Shown in pieces: positions 11,082-25,300 of a stretch of DNA of 64,000 nt (positions within the stretch are counted from its first letter, which is position 1; each line of letters begins with the position of its first letter). Made by a program: the position numbers and the translations under genes. This DNA is from Leptasterias polaris. Its lineage: Eukaryota > Echinodermata > Asteroidea > Forcipulatida > Asteriidae. Location: assembly GCA_037783415.1 (NCBI GenBank), contig JAZGTN010000168.1:434001-498000 (forward strand), read 5' to 3'. The notes beneath the pieces are model-generated. The model worked only from the letters and a program-made list of their open reading frames with translations. It had not been told where the DNA came from and searched no databases.

Positions 11082-12825
11082 CATAATTCCTTTGGAACTT
11101 GAGGCTTACGCTGTTGTGTTTACTCATGCTGTTGTTTTTACTTATATAAATATGAATTTTTGTAATTGAATATGACGACCTATGACAGCTAGTGCTTTGT
11201 TTGTTTGATTGATTGTTGTTTTTTTAATGCCACAAATTGCTGAACGATTTTTCTATCTGTATAAAAACTAAAGCGTTTGTTAATTTTTGTGCAATTGCTG
11301 TTACTTTGGTATTTTTTCTGTATTGAAAATAGCAATTTTTGCAATCTGTGTAATTATTTACTTAAAAAAAAGAGAGACACAAGAGTTTGGATTTTTACAG
11401 CATTACTAATTACTGACAAATTTGATTTCTTAATTATTAAACAATCTCTTTTGCTGTTGTATATAAGATTTCACTAACTTTTTTTTTCATAAAGAGAAAT
11501 AATGGCATTTTATATCTGTCAAACATTGGTTTTGGAAGAGAGCTTTTATTCTACAATTGTAAATGAATATGAATTCATCTAGTTCCATATTACAACGCAA
11601 CTTCCAACATTTCTTTCAGAACTAAGTTAATTGCAAAACTAAGTGTTATGGCATTAGAAAGGTGAAAGGTCATTTAACATTTTACTTAACTATAAAGATC
11701 TATTCGGTGGATGCAAGATTGTTTATGATAATTTCTGGTTTGGACTGGAGGTCATCAGTGACAATAACAAGTTTTTGTTGTCTATCTGCGAGCTTTCGCA
11801 AAAAGAATTGACCTTTTATTGAAGGACTTTAAACTGCACCCATGATTGACCTTTACAAAATATTATACTGAGAATTTCTTTTTTGAAACTCGTGCATTGA
11901 TTGAAAATTGATACAAAGAGAATATCTTAATGCTCTTGCCTAATGCCCTTAATATTTTTTTGTTTAACAATATGCAATTGTTTGTAAATATCTGAAATAC
12001 TCTAATGAATTGGATTCTTAATAAAAGAGCAATCCAAACAATTGTCGAACTGTGTTTGTCTTCTACATTCTTTCCGGTATCTGGTTTATTAATCAGGGTT
12101 CTGGAGCAGGGATTGGGGAGTTTTAGGTCAATCCAATGTTGTTTGCCGACCGTCGCTTCTGATTTATACCTCCTTTGATAAACCTTTGTCAATTGTTTAA
12201 TTGTATTGTGCCATTCTCCTTCTGTCTTGTTATCTCATATCTGTTGTAAGTTTTGTGTATATAGTCCAGTTTCTTGATTTTTAAAGGCATTTCCATGCAA
12301 GACTTGTTCTTGCCATAATTGTTTTATCTTTGTCTTAATTGTTATTCAATTGTAGTTATTAAAACATCTTTGTTTAATTAACCTTCAGTATAGTTAACCT
12401 TTTGTGTACAGACACTATTGGTTGGCAATCGCCATCATAGGGGTTGTTTACCATGCAGATGCACAAAATGTGTATCATATGCCACCACTTGGCCCCAAAC
12501 AAAACGACAAGATCGATGTTCCCTCATTTCTCCACCAGTGTTAGTGCACACAGTGCAATTGTCATATTTCAAGGGAAAGGTCCAATTACTTGTATGTACA
12601 TTCTGTAATATGAAAGTTTTTTTTTGATGAAGTTGAACTGAACTCGATTTATTTGGCACTGTCATAATTTTGAGTCCAAAGTACAGCTGTCCACATCAGT
12701 GTTGCTAAACTTAATTTGACATATGTAATTAAATCAGTGAATTTACTTTTCAGTTACTCAAAGAGGTATTCACAAACTCCTGATTTTTAGTTTGTACTAC
12801 AATTATTGTTGAATATTTTCATTTT
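11082..12825. other. CEP70 3' UTR and intergenic DNA
   Basis: AT-rich sequence with no recognisable coding exon. Possible polyadenylation signals exist (ATAAAG near 11490, AATAAA near 12020), but no cleavage site can be chosen from sequence alone. The minus-strand open frame 11863-12192 has no family resemblance. Confidence 0.5.
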
Positions 12826-13320
12826 GGCGCGCTGCGAACACTTCCTTTCTTTGGATCTCCCGCCAAATCAATAAACCCGGAAGTTTTTTGTTGCGCAAGC
12901 GCGCGCGATCCTATCAAAACATAAATAAATGCATCCAGCTGTTTTGTTCACGTACAGTCGAGCTGCAACGCCATTGGGCACTAATGTGTTTTCGCTGTAC
13001 ATAGATTCACGTGAAATTTCCAATTTATTTTATTATTTGGTGAACAAATCAAACATATTTTTACCAAAAATACTGTTTATGGTGTGTTGTGATATTTTGC
13101 GGAATTATTTTGTATTTTACTCCCGTAAATGGCTACAAAATGACCGCCAAACCTCGGGAAGATCAACCAATCAAAATGAGTTTCTCATGCGCTTAATTCC
13201 TCGTCTTTAAAGCCCCAATGTTTTTAAGTAAAGCCATTGTCAGAATAGAATGATCCGTCTCGTCTCTGAGAGACAACGTAATCACAACTTTTACTTCAGA
13301 GGAATTTCTCTCCTTAAACG
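12826..13320 (+). promoter_or_regulatory. Likely FBXL20 promoter and 5' leader
   Basis: The DNA becomes GC-richer ('ggcgcgctgcg', 'gcgcaagcgcgcgcg'). It holds an E2F-like TCCCGCC at 12858-12864 and an ETS-type CCCGGAAGT at 12876-12884, common in TATA-less housekeeping promoters. A short 'tctctgagaga' palindrome lies at 13264. The transcription start is unknown. Confidence 0.5.
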
Positions 13321-16300
13321 ATGAGTAACAGCATCAGAAGTCGTAGTGAGGTAAGACTATATCTTTGATATTTCACACAGTGCTCTTAGGGTTTAGAAAC
13401 GATCATTTTATGGTAAAAATAGGAGTTGTTTTATTTTAAACATTTTATAATTACGTTTCGTCTGCCTGGCTGGGTAGGTCATGATTTAGGTTGAATATAA
13501 ATTACAATCAAAACTGACAGTGACGTAAGAAGTGTTTTTGTTCCTTTTGTTTTTTAAGCTTATTGCCACCTGTGTGACCCAATTTCAATGTAAACAATTA
13601 GTGTAATTTCCTTTATTATTTAAATTGGGCGTTATTCGAGTTAAACAAATGGAAGGATAATAATTATTTCCATTCATATTTCTTGAAATTCTTTCTGTAT
13701 TTTTGTGTCCCATTTTTGGTGCTGTTAAAATTAATTGTATTGCCTTTGAGAATTTGTTCGCAAATGATAATTTTATGTTTTTTTTATTTTATTTTGAAAG
13801 AAACGACCATGCAACCTTCCGTTCCAGTTCCAGTCCACTTTTGTTTGCAAACGTTAAAAGATGGGAAAGTCATTAAAAGTAGACATACATTACATTTATT
13901 GTTAGGTAAAAATTGTGATTGACGGATCAAATTCATCCCAATAACTATAGTCATAGATGCTGAGAACATGGAGTTACCTCCACACTTAATAGCTTTTTGA
14001 GAACCATCTCGGTTATGGTCATCTTAGATTCTTAACTAGCTATGTTTAGTAAAAATTTCTTTAGTAGGAGAGTAGGCATTGCAACCAAATCTTTGAGACC
14101 ACATTATACAGTAATTGCAGCAGTCAGAAGGATAATTTACTTTGTCGACTGTGTGTGATGTCACTATTATTTGTCACGTTCTCTGTGTACAAATCCAGAC
14201 AGAGAGTACTGACTCTCACTGTACTAAAGTGGGGTCAGACTAATTTTTCCCATCAAGCCTCAGTTGGGTTACATTGATTATCTAGGGTGCCTAGATGTAT
14301 TTATCCTAAGCGGTTTACAAAAGTTGTAGGCCTAATTTAAATGTTCAACTTTTTATACCGATTCCAATCCAATCTGAGAATCAGAACTACGGTGCAGGGT
14401 AATCCCGATCAGCGGTGCCGGCTCTCTATTTTCAGGGTGTATTTTGAGCAATTAAAAGGTCAGGGGTCGATTTCACAAAGCACAAAGATTCATGAGTTGT
14501 CAGTATTACCATAGTGATTTGTATTGTGACATCACTCTTTGCTAAGCAACTACGATGGATTTGCACTTAAGATCAATCTTAACTCTTTGTGAAATGGAGC
14601 CCTGGTCCCATTTTCATAGAGCTGCTTAATGTAGGGTCATACTGTGGTAATGACCTTTTAAAAGCCTACTTGGCTTGTTTTTAAAGGATAATGGTACATA
14701 GTAAGAGCATCCTGGAATTTGTTTTCGTCTGAAGTGGCCCTCCTTGTTTAGAAATCAATAAAAGTAGCAGCTAATAAAAGTATGTCAACCATTTTGAATC
14801 CCCAAAGATGACCTTCAGGTGACTTTTTCAGATTCAAATTTCTGTGGTTTTCCTGTGAATGCTGCTGCCAGAGATGCAGTTTGTGCTGTCACCTCGCTAA
14901 ATTTGATGGATTTGATGTTCTCGATGGAAAATACACGACAGTGACATGTTTTAAAAAAAACACAGTTTTCTCAACAAGTTAGACACTGTATTCAGTCAAA
15001 ACTTTCCCATTTTTGTATTTTTATTGATTACTTTGCCTAGCAATCAGCATTATGATGACATTAACCAATCTAGGACCCTACCTTTAAGCTTTCAAATGCT
15101 TAAAGGCACTGAACACGTTTGGTAATTGTCAAAGACCAGTATTCTCACTTGGTGTATCCCAACATATGCATAAAATAACAAGCCTGTGAAAATTTGGACT
15201 CAATTGGTCATTGAAGTTGCAAGAAAATGATGAAAGAAGAAACACCCTTGTTGTACAAATTAGTGTGCTTTCAGATAGGAATAAAAGGCTTCTGGCCAGA
15301 AGTCTTTTATTATTTGAGTGAGAAATTACCTCTTTCTCAAAAACTACGTTACTTCAGAGGGAGTGGTTTCTCACAATGTTTTATACTATCAACAGCTCTC
15401 CGTTGCTCGTTACCAAGTAAGTTTTTATGCTAATATATATTTTGAGTAATTACCAAACGTGTACAGTGCCTTTAAATACCAGAATACACATGAGACAATT
15501 AAGGCATACATGTACTATGAGCATGTCGTGGCCGAGCGGATAAGAGCACCAGATCCAAGCTCTGGTGTTTCTGATCAGCAGAGTGTGGGTTCGAGTCCCG
15601 ATCGTGACACTTGTGTCCTTGAGCATGACATTTAATTGCTTGTCATCACCCAAGGGTAAATGGGTACCTGTGAGGGCAGAGATGGTTCTTGTGATTGATT
15701 TAGCTTGATGCGCTACATATTTGGCAGCACAGGCTGTATACTCCCAATGGAGCTGAGATGGTTTAAGGAATGAAATTAAATGGCCCAGTGACCAGGGGTA
15801 ATAATGTTGAAGCGCCATGAGCGTCACTGAGTGAAGGACCTGAGCGCTATATAAGAAGCCACTATTATTTATTATTATTATACCATACCACCATACTGTC
15901 ACATGTACAGTGTATGATGTTCATCGCCATGCCTGCATAAAATGTTGGAATTTGAATTTGAACATTAACTAGTGCAATAAATAGAATGTTCCTTTGTTAA
16001 AATATCTTTTCAGCAAAAGACAAATTCAATGCTGCACAATACATAGTACAGTGTGTATAGTGTACTGTTCAACAAATAAACCAATTTAAATAACATAACA
16101 CAAGACTTGGGTATAAAAATATTAATCAAAATTGTTTATAGGCCATGTACTATGCTGTACGTGTGATTCCAATCTATTTGGTGTCGTTGTTTTGGGTTTT
16201 TTCATCACGCTTACGTTCATGTAGCCTATCAAAACAGTGAGGGATTGGCACTGATATTAAACATAATAATCAGTGAGCCTTCAGATTGAAACAAATTGTT

Positions 16301-19300
16301 TTTCACTCCACTAATTAAACAATGTGAGTGGATATCTGATATTTTCTTGACTTTGTGTTTTTTCCTATGGTATGCCTAGACACTTAATGTCAACAAGCAA
16401 ACCCACCTTTGTTTTTGTTTGATTTACCCGTATTGTACAACAATTAGGTGACAAGCATTGTTCTGCCACTAGTGCAATGGAAATTGCAACTTGCAAAAAG
16501 TGTATTTCAAAAACAGAAGTGTACCCGCCCATGGAGGTAGAACAACATTTACCTGTGTGGTTGTAATTTTTTAACTAGCTCCCTCCCTGCTTGATTTTCA
16601 GCAAAATTTACTCATTAACTCATCTTGCTGAGCAGCAGCCGATTTCACGAAACTTTACTCCATGGCGTAAGTCCACTTGCGCAACATTTATGGCGTAAGT
16701 TGCGCCACGAATTTATGATCGATTTCACGAAAGTTACGCCACGTCTGAAATTGGCGCAAGTCTGAAAGTTACGCCACAAAAATGGCGCAACTTACGCACT
16801 CGATTTTGATGGCGTAAGTCAGTGTTTTATAGCGCAAGTTGATAAACTGCCAACGGCACAACGTGTTTAACCCGAGTAGGCTACACTATCCTCGGTAAAC
16901 GACGTTATTTCAGTGCTTACCGAAAGATGTTGCTTGCTTTCTTTCTTTTCTGTAGCTTACTTAAAACAAAAAACATGTTCGTCAACCATTGGTTTTCAAG
17001 TAATTTTTACATTGTTGTGTTCAAAAACCAGCTGAAAAGAAAATAAATTCAACGCCCACCCCACCAAATTAATCGAGCATTGTTTTAAAAATACATGGCA
17101 ACATCAACTTAATTTAGCAGTCAGATAATGAAATGTAATGGGAATTCAAAATAAACGAAGTCAGTGGTCCAAGTTGAGCCATCTTATTCCGACACTTACC
17201 GCCGTTGACACTTTACTGTACAAACATGTTGTTGTGTAAAAAAGATCGCGATTTAAAATGGCGCTTCATTGCATTTTTTTCTGTGGTTTCAGGCAACAGT
17301 CGTTGAAAAGGTTGATATTAGCCTCGTCCGCGGTGTTTGTTATTTATTTTAGTTATTAAAACGTTGCGCAGCTAAGGCAAGTTTCGTGAAATGCAATTTA
17401 AGGAAGTGGCGCAGCTGCGCAACATTTACATGGCGTAACTTTAAGACATGGCGCAAGTTACGCACTACTTTCGTGAAATCGGCTGCAGAGCTCTAAATTT
17501 GCGCTGGCTATAGTGTTTCTACACTATAAGGTCAATGAATTGCCTGATTGCGTACTACTGGTATTTATTATATCAAGTTGCAGCATTGGAGGTCAGTGAT
17601 CTGCAAAATTAGGCCTGTAATTTTGTTATCTCTATGTCAATGAAGTTCTGCTAACATTGTTAGCTCATGGCCGTAAGGTTGACAAACGTCTAGGGACATA
17701 CCGATAGATGAAACCAAAGAGGACGAAATCGACATACCATTTACAGCTACAGATGCTTATTGATGCAGGATGTTTTTCCATTATTTTTAGGCTCTGCAAT
17801 TCAACACCCAGCTTTCACATGCAAGGGCCTTGTCTGCACTCAAGGCATTTGTACATGTGTACTTGGCAGTTAAAGTCCCCAAATCACACTGGATCATGTC
17901 AGTGCTCATTCCTCAACCACTCCAGAGTGTCTTTGACATGAGTATCCTTACAACCCTGTACGTACTGAGTTCAAACGAAACGTGCTTACAAAATCATGCA
18001 TTTCCAACAGTGTCTTTACCATCAGTAAAGCTTATGAAAATTGAAAAATGAAATGTTTTTCCTTTAGACTGCATGAAATTGATTTCTAGTGGGCCTTGTG
18101 TGACATGGCACACATGGCGCAACAGTGAAGTTTCTACATGATAGAGTAGGGGCATTCCTTTCATAGTGCCGATCCCCTTCCGCTAGAGTATTACTTGAAA
18201 TGATCGCTGTCGTGATGCATCTTGATAGTGAACATCAAACATTGCACCACGACTTCAGGATAGGCTGTTGTATGTTTCGCTCAAACATTTTGGGGAACCT
18301 TGGTCCCCGGCATTGCAAACCCAAACCCTAACTAGCCCAGATCCGTCTGTACTCTTTCCTGAGGTGAAGGATTCAAAAGGCCTGTGGTTGTAAAGACATG
18401 TGTAGCAGTGGGGGAGGAGGTTTGGGGCCGTAATCTGAAAGTGGGTTTCTTATGGGAGGTTTTAGAAGGCCATCAGGCTGTTCTTGACATTATAGAGGAA
18501 AGAGAAGGATTGAGGTCTTCTGCAGCTTGGCCATAAACAGGATTCAGAAGGATGTGGGTTTTATAGTGGATCAGTGCTGATAGGTTCCCTGTCATAAAAT
18601 GATCTAGAAGGATTCAGGCCATCAGCCGGAGTCGGCAAAACCAGGAGGGTTTAAGAAGGATCCTGGGCTCAATTTCATGGCTCTGCTTACCGTAAGCAAA
18701 GAAACGGCGCTTACAGAAGCAGGGAATTCCGCGCTTACGGAAGCAGGGAATTCCGCGCCGAAGGAAGCAGGGAATTCCGCGCTTACAGTAGAAGCAGGGA
18801 ATTCCGCACTTACGGAAGCAGGGAATTCCGCGCTTACGTCAAGTGTATTTCACAGGTTAGCAGGGAATTTTTGCGTGTGCGCGTGCGTAGTCCACTTTAC
18901 TAGGCATGGTGATCGCAAGCGCAGAATTTGGCGGTAAGCAGAGCCATGACATTGGGCTCTGGTCCTTTGAGCTAATGTACATGTCCTCTCTACTTCCAAA
19001 GGAGAGTAGGATTGAGGGTGTTGCGCTAAAAGGCCCAGTCCGTCGTGTTAATGTGTGAGTGGAACAAATTGAACTATCCAGTGCTCTAACTTTTGTGATG
19101 AATGACGATTGGCTCTGCTGGTCATCAATAAGCTAACTTATAAATCAAGAATTTGTACATGCATGGCTTATGGACATGGGATAATTTTGGGATCCCGACA
19201 ATAATTCATTTTTAGTTTTTATTTAACCACTTTTACTTACATGTATATTACAGGCAGATTTTTGTGTGTGTGCAATAAATGAAATCTTAGGCCCTGTAAC

Positions 19301-22300
19301 TTTCTCAAATCAATCGAATAATTGTCAATTTTTTTGATCTAGCATCTTCACTGATCTTTAGCACAAAAAAACGCTATAAATTTATATTATTATTGTTTTT
19401 GAGATGTTTATTGTTCATCTACTATGTATACTACTTACAGGCTGCACTACTGTTCCTTTCCCTTTTATTTTGCCCACAACGCTTCCTAGATACACTCATC
19501 TAATCCCCTGGCTAAAAATTGACTTGACTTCATAAGACCTAGCTCTGATCCATTTAACAGATTTTTGCTTCAGACAAGATTGAAGAGGCTTGACATTAAA
19601 AGAGAAAGATGGATGGCCATCCTCAGTGGACATTAAAGGGACTCCACATTTGGAAGAGTTGCTTTAATTCCCAACCTCCTAGACTTTTAATAAAGCTTTC
19701 AATAATAATCGACCAGTGAAAATATTATGTAATGGGAGACTTTTAAGACAATTAGCGGGCGTCCCACGCTATGGTCCTTTGTTCATATTGTTCTCAGCGC
19801 TGAGAACAATGGAAATGGACCAGTTAGTGGGATGCCCACTATCGTCTCCAAAGTTTCCCATTATAATCAAGTGAAAATTTGTATAAGGTTTTTCATTTAT
19901 TTATTTTTTTGGCACCCAGACTTATTTCTATTGCTGCAATTGAAATAAGAAAAGGTGATTAGAGGATTCAAATTATAAATGCTATTTTCCTGGCTTTGAC
20001 AGTATTTCTAAAATAATTTCTTAGGAGGATTGTTACTGAGGGATCAAAATTAGTGAGCTTCACGTTTCAAAGTTAATGTATATGTCTTTAAAGGGACACG
20101 TTGCCTTGGATCGGCCAAGTTTTCCTTTTACTTTGCGAACTAACACGGTCCGCCATTTATGGGAGTCAAAAATTTGACTCCCTTAAATGGCGGACCGTGT
20201 TAGTTCACGATGTAAAAGGAAAACCACGCAATTTCGAGTCATACTTGTGTGGATCATTGTATTCTACTTTTAAAACATCTTTCTAACCATATGCATTTTA
20301 TAACAAACGGTCACATACGCTTTTTTATAGACCAACTCGTCCGATCCAAGGCAACATGTCCCTTTAAGATCACTCTCCTAATCATACAATCATTAACTGT
20401 GAATTTCTCATTATAACAACAGGTGGCTACATGTATGTATGCACATGTATGCAAGGTTGCAACTCAAAACGTTGCGACAACAAAAAAACAATCAATTTTT
20501 ATTTATGCTAAAAATGTCTTTCTTACCGTGATTGTTTAGGAAAAAGGCCGCTTTCAGACGTGTCCCCCCCCCCCCCCATTAGTCTATAAGCGGAGAATGA
20601 TTTATCACTGTCGGCACTAATTGGAAATACGATCTCCAGAAGGGAATTGATGAAGTCATGATGAGTTCGACTTAATAGAAACTTTACAGTGCTTCTACCA
20701 GGGGTGTCGTTCTTTCATGATGAAATGAAAATCAAGGATATTTCAAAGGCTACATAATTTATATTAAAACATAACACAATATTCATAGGGATAAAAGTGA
20801 AACTAAAAGAGGTGCATGGTTACAAGCTTACCTGTTGACTTCAAAAATAGTGAGCATGGCACAGTCGCTGTGTGTGACGTGCATGCAAGGGACCAATATT
20901 GAGGATTGTGTTATCAAATAATAAGACAATGATAATTAAGATTGCATGGGTTTTCCCTGGTTTGTGTCTTCCTCCCACATCTCAAACTGAGATTCTTTCG
21001 ATATCTTCTCTTGCAAATGTTTCTTCAGGCGCTGGCCAATACATGTAGGCTACCATGGTTTCTGTTCAAAACTACTGTCACACTTTTTTGGTGTTTCAGT
21101 TGGTTTCATTGATCGGTTGAAGCCAGGTTGATTTTAAATTCTAAAACAACAACGTGTTCAGCATAAACATGGACCTCAACCTTGCCCTTTGCTTGGTCAG
21201 CCATTTACTTGTAGAGCCTCGAATTCGGGGACAGACAGTGAATAGAAGCATACATGTATGTAACTTAGTTGTCACGGTAATGTAATGACACTTTCATCCA
21301 AACAATATGCATTAACAAAATACAAACGAAATAAAGTATGAAGTCGAGGCTCTACCAGCACATGGCAGATCGGTGCAAAGGGCGAATTGAATTTTGTAAC
21401 ATGCTTTATTCTGTTTGTAAAGTAAATGTTATTTTGGGTTGTTATTACAGCTCCTGCGGGATGATGAATGTCTCATCAACCAGAAACTTCCAAAGGAGGA
21501 CACCTTGAGGTGAGTTCATCCACTGAGAACATCCATCAAGAATGTCCCAAATTATTAACTTGTGATATAGGGCCTACTCCATACCAGAACCAGGCACTTC
21601 CAGCCTCAACTCAAAGCTGGGTTCACATTGCTTTTCAAATAGATGGGGAAGACTTTTCAGATAACACCAACATCTACTTGTCATTTTTAGGGCTTCTATA
21701 ACATGTCTAAGGCAAGTGTTTCTCAACATACATGTACTTGACATATATAGAATGCTTAAAGGCAAAGTATACCTTTGGTTTTTGGAAGCTTTCGATTGTT
21801 TTAATCCTATAAGTGTTGATATAATTATATACAATAAAACTAACCTGTGAAAATTTCATTTCAAAATATGGTCAAGTTTTTGAGATATATTGCCGAAAAT
21901 CCAGAGCGAATATATCCACGTAGGGAGAATAATCCCCCAAAGGAATACATAATGTGAGAAGCGTTTCTGAAAGAAACGTTTCTCAGATTCAAATTTTGGG
22001 CCATAAAAACTGATATATTTTTACATAATCACAAAACTTTGAAGTGAAATGTTTCTGAAAATGCTGTATACTGTCATAAGCTGCTGTAGGCTTCTAACCA
22101 AGGTTTTTATTGTCATTAATTTTAAGAGTGATTACCAAACGTATACAGACCCTTCTAAGTTCTATGCACAATGAAACCCTTACTGTGCATTGCTTGGCAT
22201 GGTTTTTCATTTTAAAAAGAAATGCCCACTATGGACAATGCACGGCGGTCACATGGCTTTCTGCCTGGGGATGTCTACGTGTAAAACTGGTGAAAATTGA

Positions 22301-25300
22301 AAGAAAAGGACACTGAACAATGTATGTCCAGATGTTTCCTCAAAATAAATTAATCAATTAAAGATGGAAGTTCTAATTTTTTGTGGATTTGTCCCCAAAA
22401 TTTAGGTTTAAATTTTTAATGGCTATTTTTATTGATTCAAGAAAGCTGTTTTTTTAAAGCTTGCATATTAAGGAATTGCACACAATGATAAGTAAAAAAC
22501 TGCAATTTGTTTTGCAACCCAGACATTATCTCACCTCTATGTACTTGCAATTTTTGATGTTTTTGTCCATGGCATGTTGTATACAGTACATGTTGGCCTA
22601 GATATATAGCTCAGTTGGTAGAGCACCGGCACATTAATCCAGAGGTTGAAGATTCAAGTCCTGCCTCTAGTAAATCTTTCTTTGTTCAACCAAAATTTCT
22701 CAAAAACCCTCAAAAACCAATAAGATATTATCCCTTTAATGCAGCTATGTATTTTAATAATACATGATTGACACAGCCCCCTCATACCTGACTTTCCTGG
22801 AAATCATCAAGATCTGCTGCATGGATAATGATTGATTAAGTTAAAGGAGGAGTCTACCTCAGGGTCGGTGTAAAAAAAACAACAAACAAACAAACTAAAT
22901 TTAAAAAAAATAAAATGGATTAGAAATCGGAAATTGAAGATGACATTAACAAAAATGAAACTAGAATGTAGAATCTCTCTGGCCCCTGTAGGCTGTATTT
23001 GGTTACGTACAGTGTATGTAGTTGTTTTCGATGGTTATACATGTAGTAACTAAAACATGGCTTTTAGATTTCTTTGAGATGATTTTGTTTAAATGTCTTT
23101 TTTTCTTCCAAATTTCCTGACAGAAAAATACATCTTTGCATGGCTGAATTGTGCTTTATCAGAATTTTAGCATTCAAATGTTTGTTTTTGTTGTTGTTGG
23201 GGTTTTGTTTGTGTGTGGGGTTTTTTTTTTTTGGGGGGTGGGTGTTTAGTTTTGTTTTGTTTTGTTTGTTTGTGTGTCATGCAATTAAATAAGATTTAAC
23301 CATTGAATTTAAAAATTTACTCAAACAGCATTTAAATTCGCAGTGCTACCTTTTTGCGGAATCCTCTAGTTGAGCCTACTCTGCTAAATTGAATGCCAAT
23401 TTTGCCTGGCTAAAAAGATCAACTTATAAGCTTTAAGAATAAAATAGAATGGGCCTATTAATTCACATGCCTCAAAAAGAAATTGAATGTTGATGGTTTC
23501 AACTGAAAAGGCAAAATCGTTGTATTAATTCAAGTGCATGAAAGTGAAATTGCGGCTGTTTTGTTTTTGCCAAAAATGACCCAGTAAAAAGAAAGCTTTT
23601 AGGCCTACATTACCATGCAAAGGGTTCAAACATCAGTGTTATTGACTCGAGTCGGTGGCTTTGGACTTGAGTCCCAAATTTCATTGGCTTGTGACTTGGC
23701 TTGACTTGGGGGAAAAACTACTTGAGAGTTGAGAATTGACTTGATTAAATTCGTTTTTAGGACTGTGCAATTTTTGTTTCAAACAAATGTGGCAAAATCA
23801 AATCTTCGGCGACCGACGACGATGCCACTGCCAATGATCCTAATGTTTGAGTGCTCTTGTCATAATAGCCGAACTTCAAATCTGCACAGATTAAAGGTTT
23901 TGATTGTATTTTTAAAGTTTGGCACATTGTCATGGGCCTATTTGGGGAAATGTGTGATGTGGCTATCAACACTGTCAAACATCACTTCCACTTGTTGGTT
24001 GTTGAAGAGGATGTACTGACTGATATACCTCCATAATCTTACATTTCTTTTTTACAGTGGATTTTTGTTCTCCTTTTTACAGTGGTTTTTCTTTTCCTTT
24101 TTCTTTTCTTCAATTTTTGTTTTTCCTCAGTTGAATAACGTATCAATGGTTTAAAACTGTGTAAAACATACTCATGTTGATGTTATGTGAACCAGAGCAG
24201 ACTGGCCTGTAGCAGAACGTGTCGAGTATCCCTTTAAACCTGTGGGGAATGATGGCAGTTTGGGATGAATAAACGTTGTACATGTACAGCTCGAAGATGA
24301 ACAACACAGCACATAAATTTATGCACAGGAGCACACGTGCACCACAGAAGAGTCTTATGAATAGAGGAGATGGATTGTTAGGAGCACATGTGCACCACAG
24401 AAGAGTCTTATGAATAGAGGAGATGGATTGTTAAGAATTAAGGTGCTCTTCATGGTGGCTCTCTTTTTGTCAACCCTTCAGACGACTGTTCAGATCAGTA
24501 CGACTATCACCATATATGCAATATGGCTAAAATGGATGGTTTGGGCACAGATTTGCCAGTTGAAATATCTGGGAAAATAATGCTATAAATTTTGTTTTGT
24601 TTATAAATGTACAATGTATGTAGTATACAGGGGAAATATTGGGCAAGTTGTAATTCAGGACATGACTGTTTTGGCTGACATACATACATATGTAAGGCAT
24701 ATTATTCAAAATATGCACCATTTGCAAACCTGAAAATCGGACCCTGATATTTTCATAAGTGAAAGCTAATTTTTTATTTTTATATAGTGTAATTAACTAC
24801 CAGGTACCTGACATGTTATCATACACAATATTGACAACCGATGCCTTTCAACTAAATCGAGGTAAAAGGTTGGGAGTCTCGAACGTCAGCATTTTTGACG
24901 GACTTCCACTACCACTACAGATGTAGAGGTATTTAAATGATCAAATTTTCATATTTGCTGAGGTACATATTTTCTTTTGCATGCTCAGGTTGTGGGGGCT
25001 GATGCCAAATATTTTAACAGCAAGAGAAAATAAAAATCTGACAGTTGATTGAAAATAAATTTTTATTTTAATCGCAAATTCCCGAACGTCATTTTTGTCT
25101 GTCAAAAATGTCAACAATAAGAAGCATGTCAATTAACCAAAGTTTTAAACATTCAATAAATTTGAAACAAATATGATGAGAACACGTTTAAATAATAATT
25201 ATTTTAAAACAATGACTACTGCAATACCTGGTCAACAATAAGAGTAATCCCTTTTTCAAATTTCCAGCGACGACTTTTTTTCATTGTCCGTCAATGTTTT

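Noticed and set aside
15522..15600. Possible tRNA-Leu/Ser gene
   Set aside because: It is the head of SINE family A; many decayed copies share the downstream body and the ATT tail.
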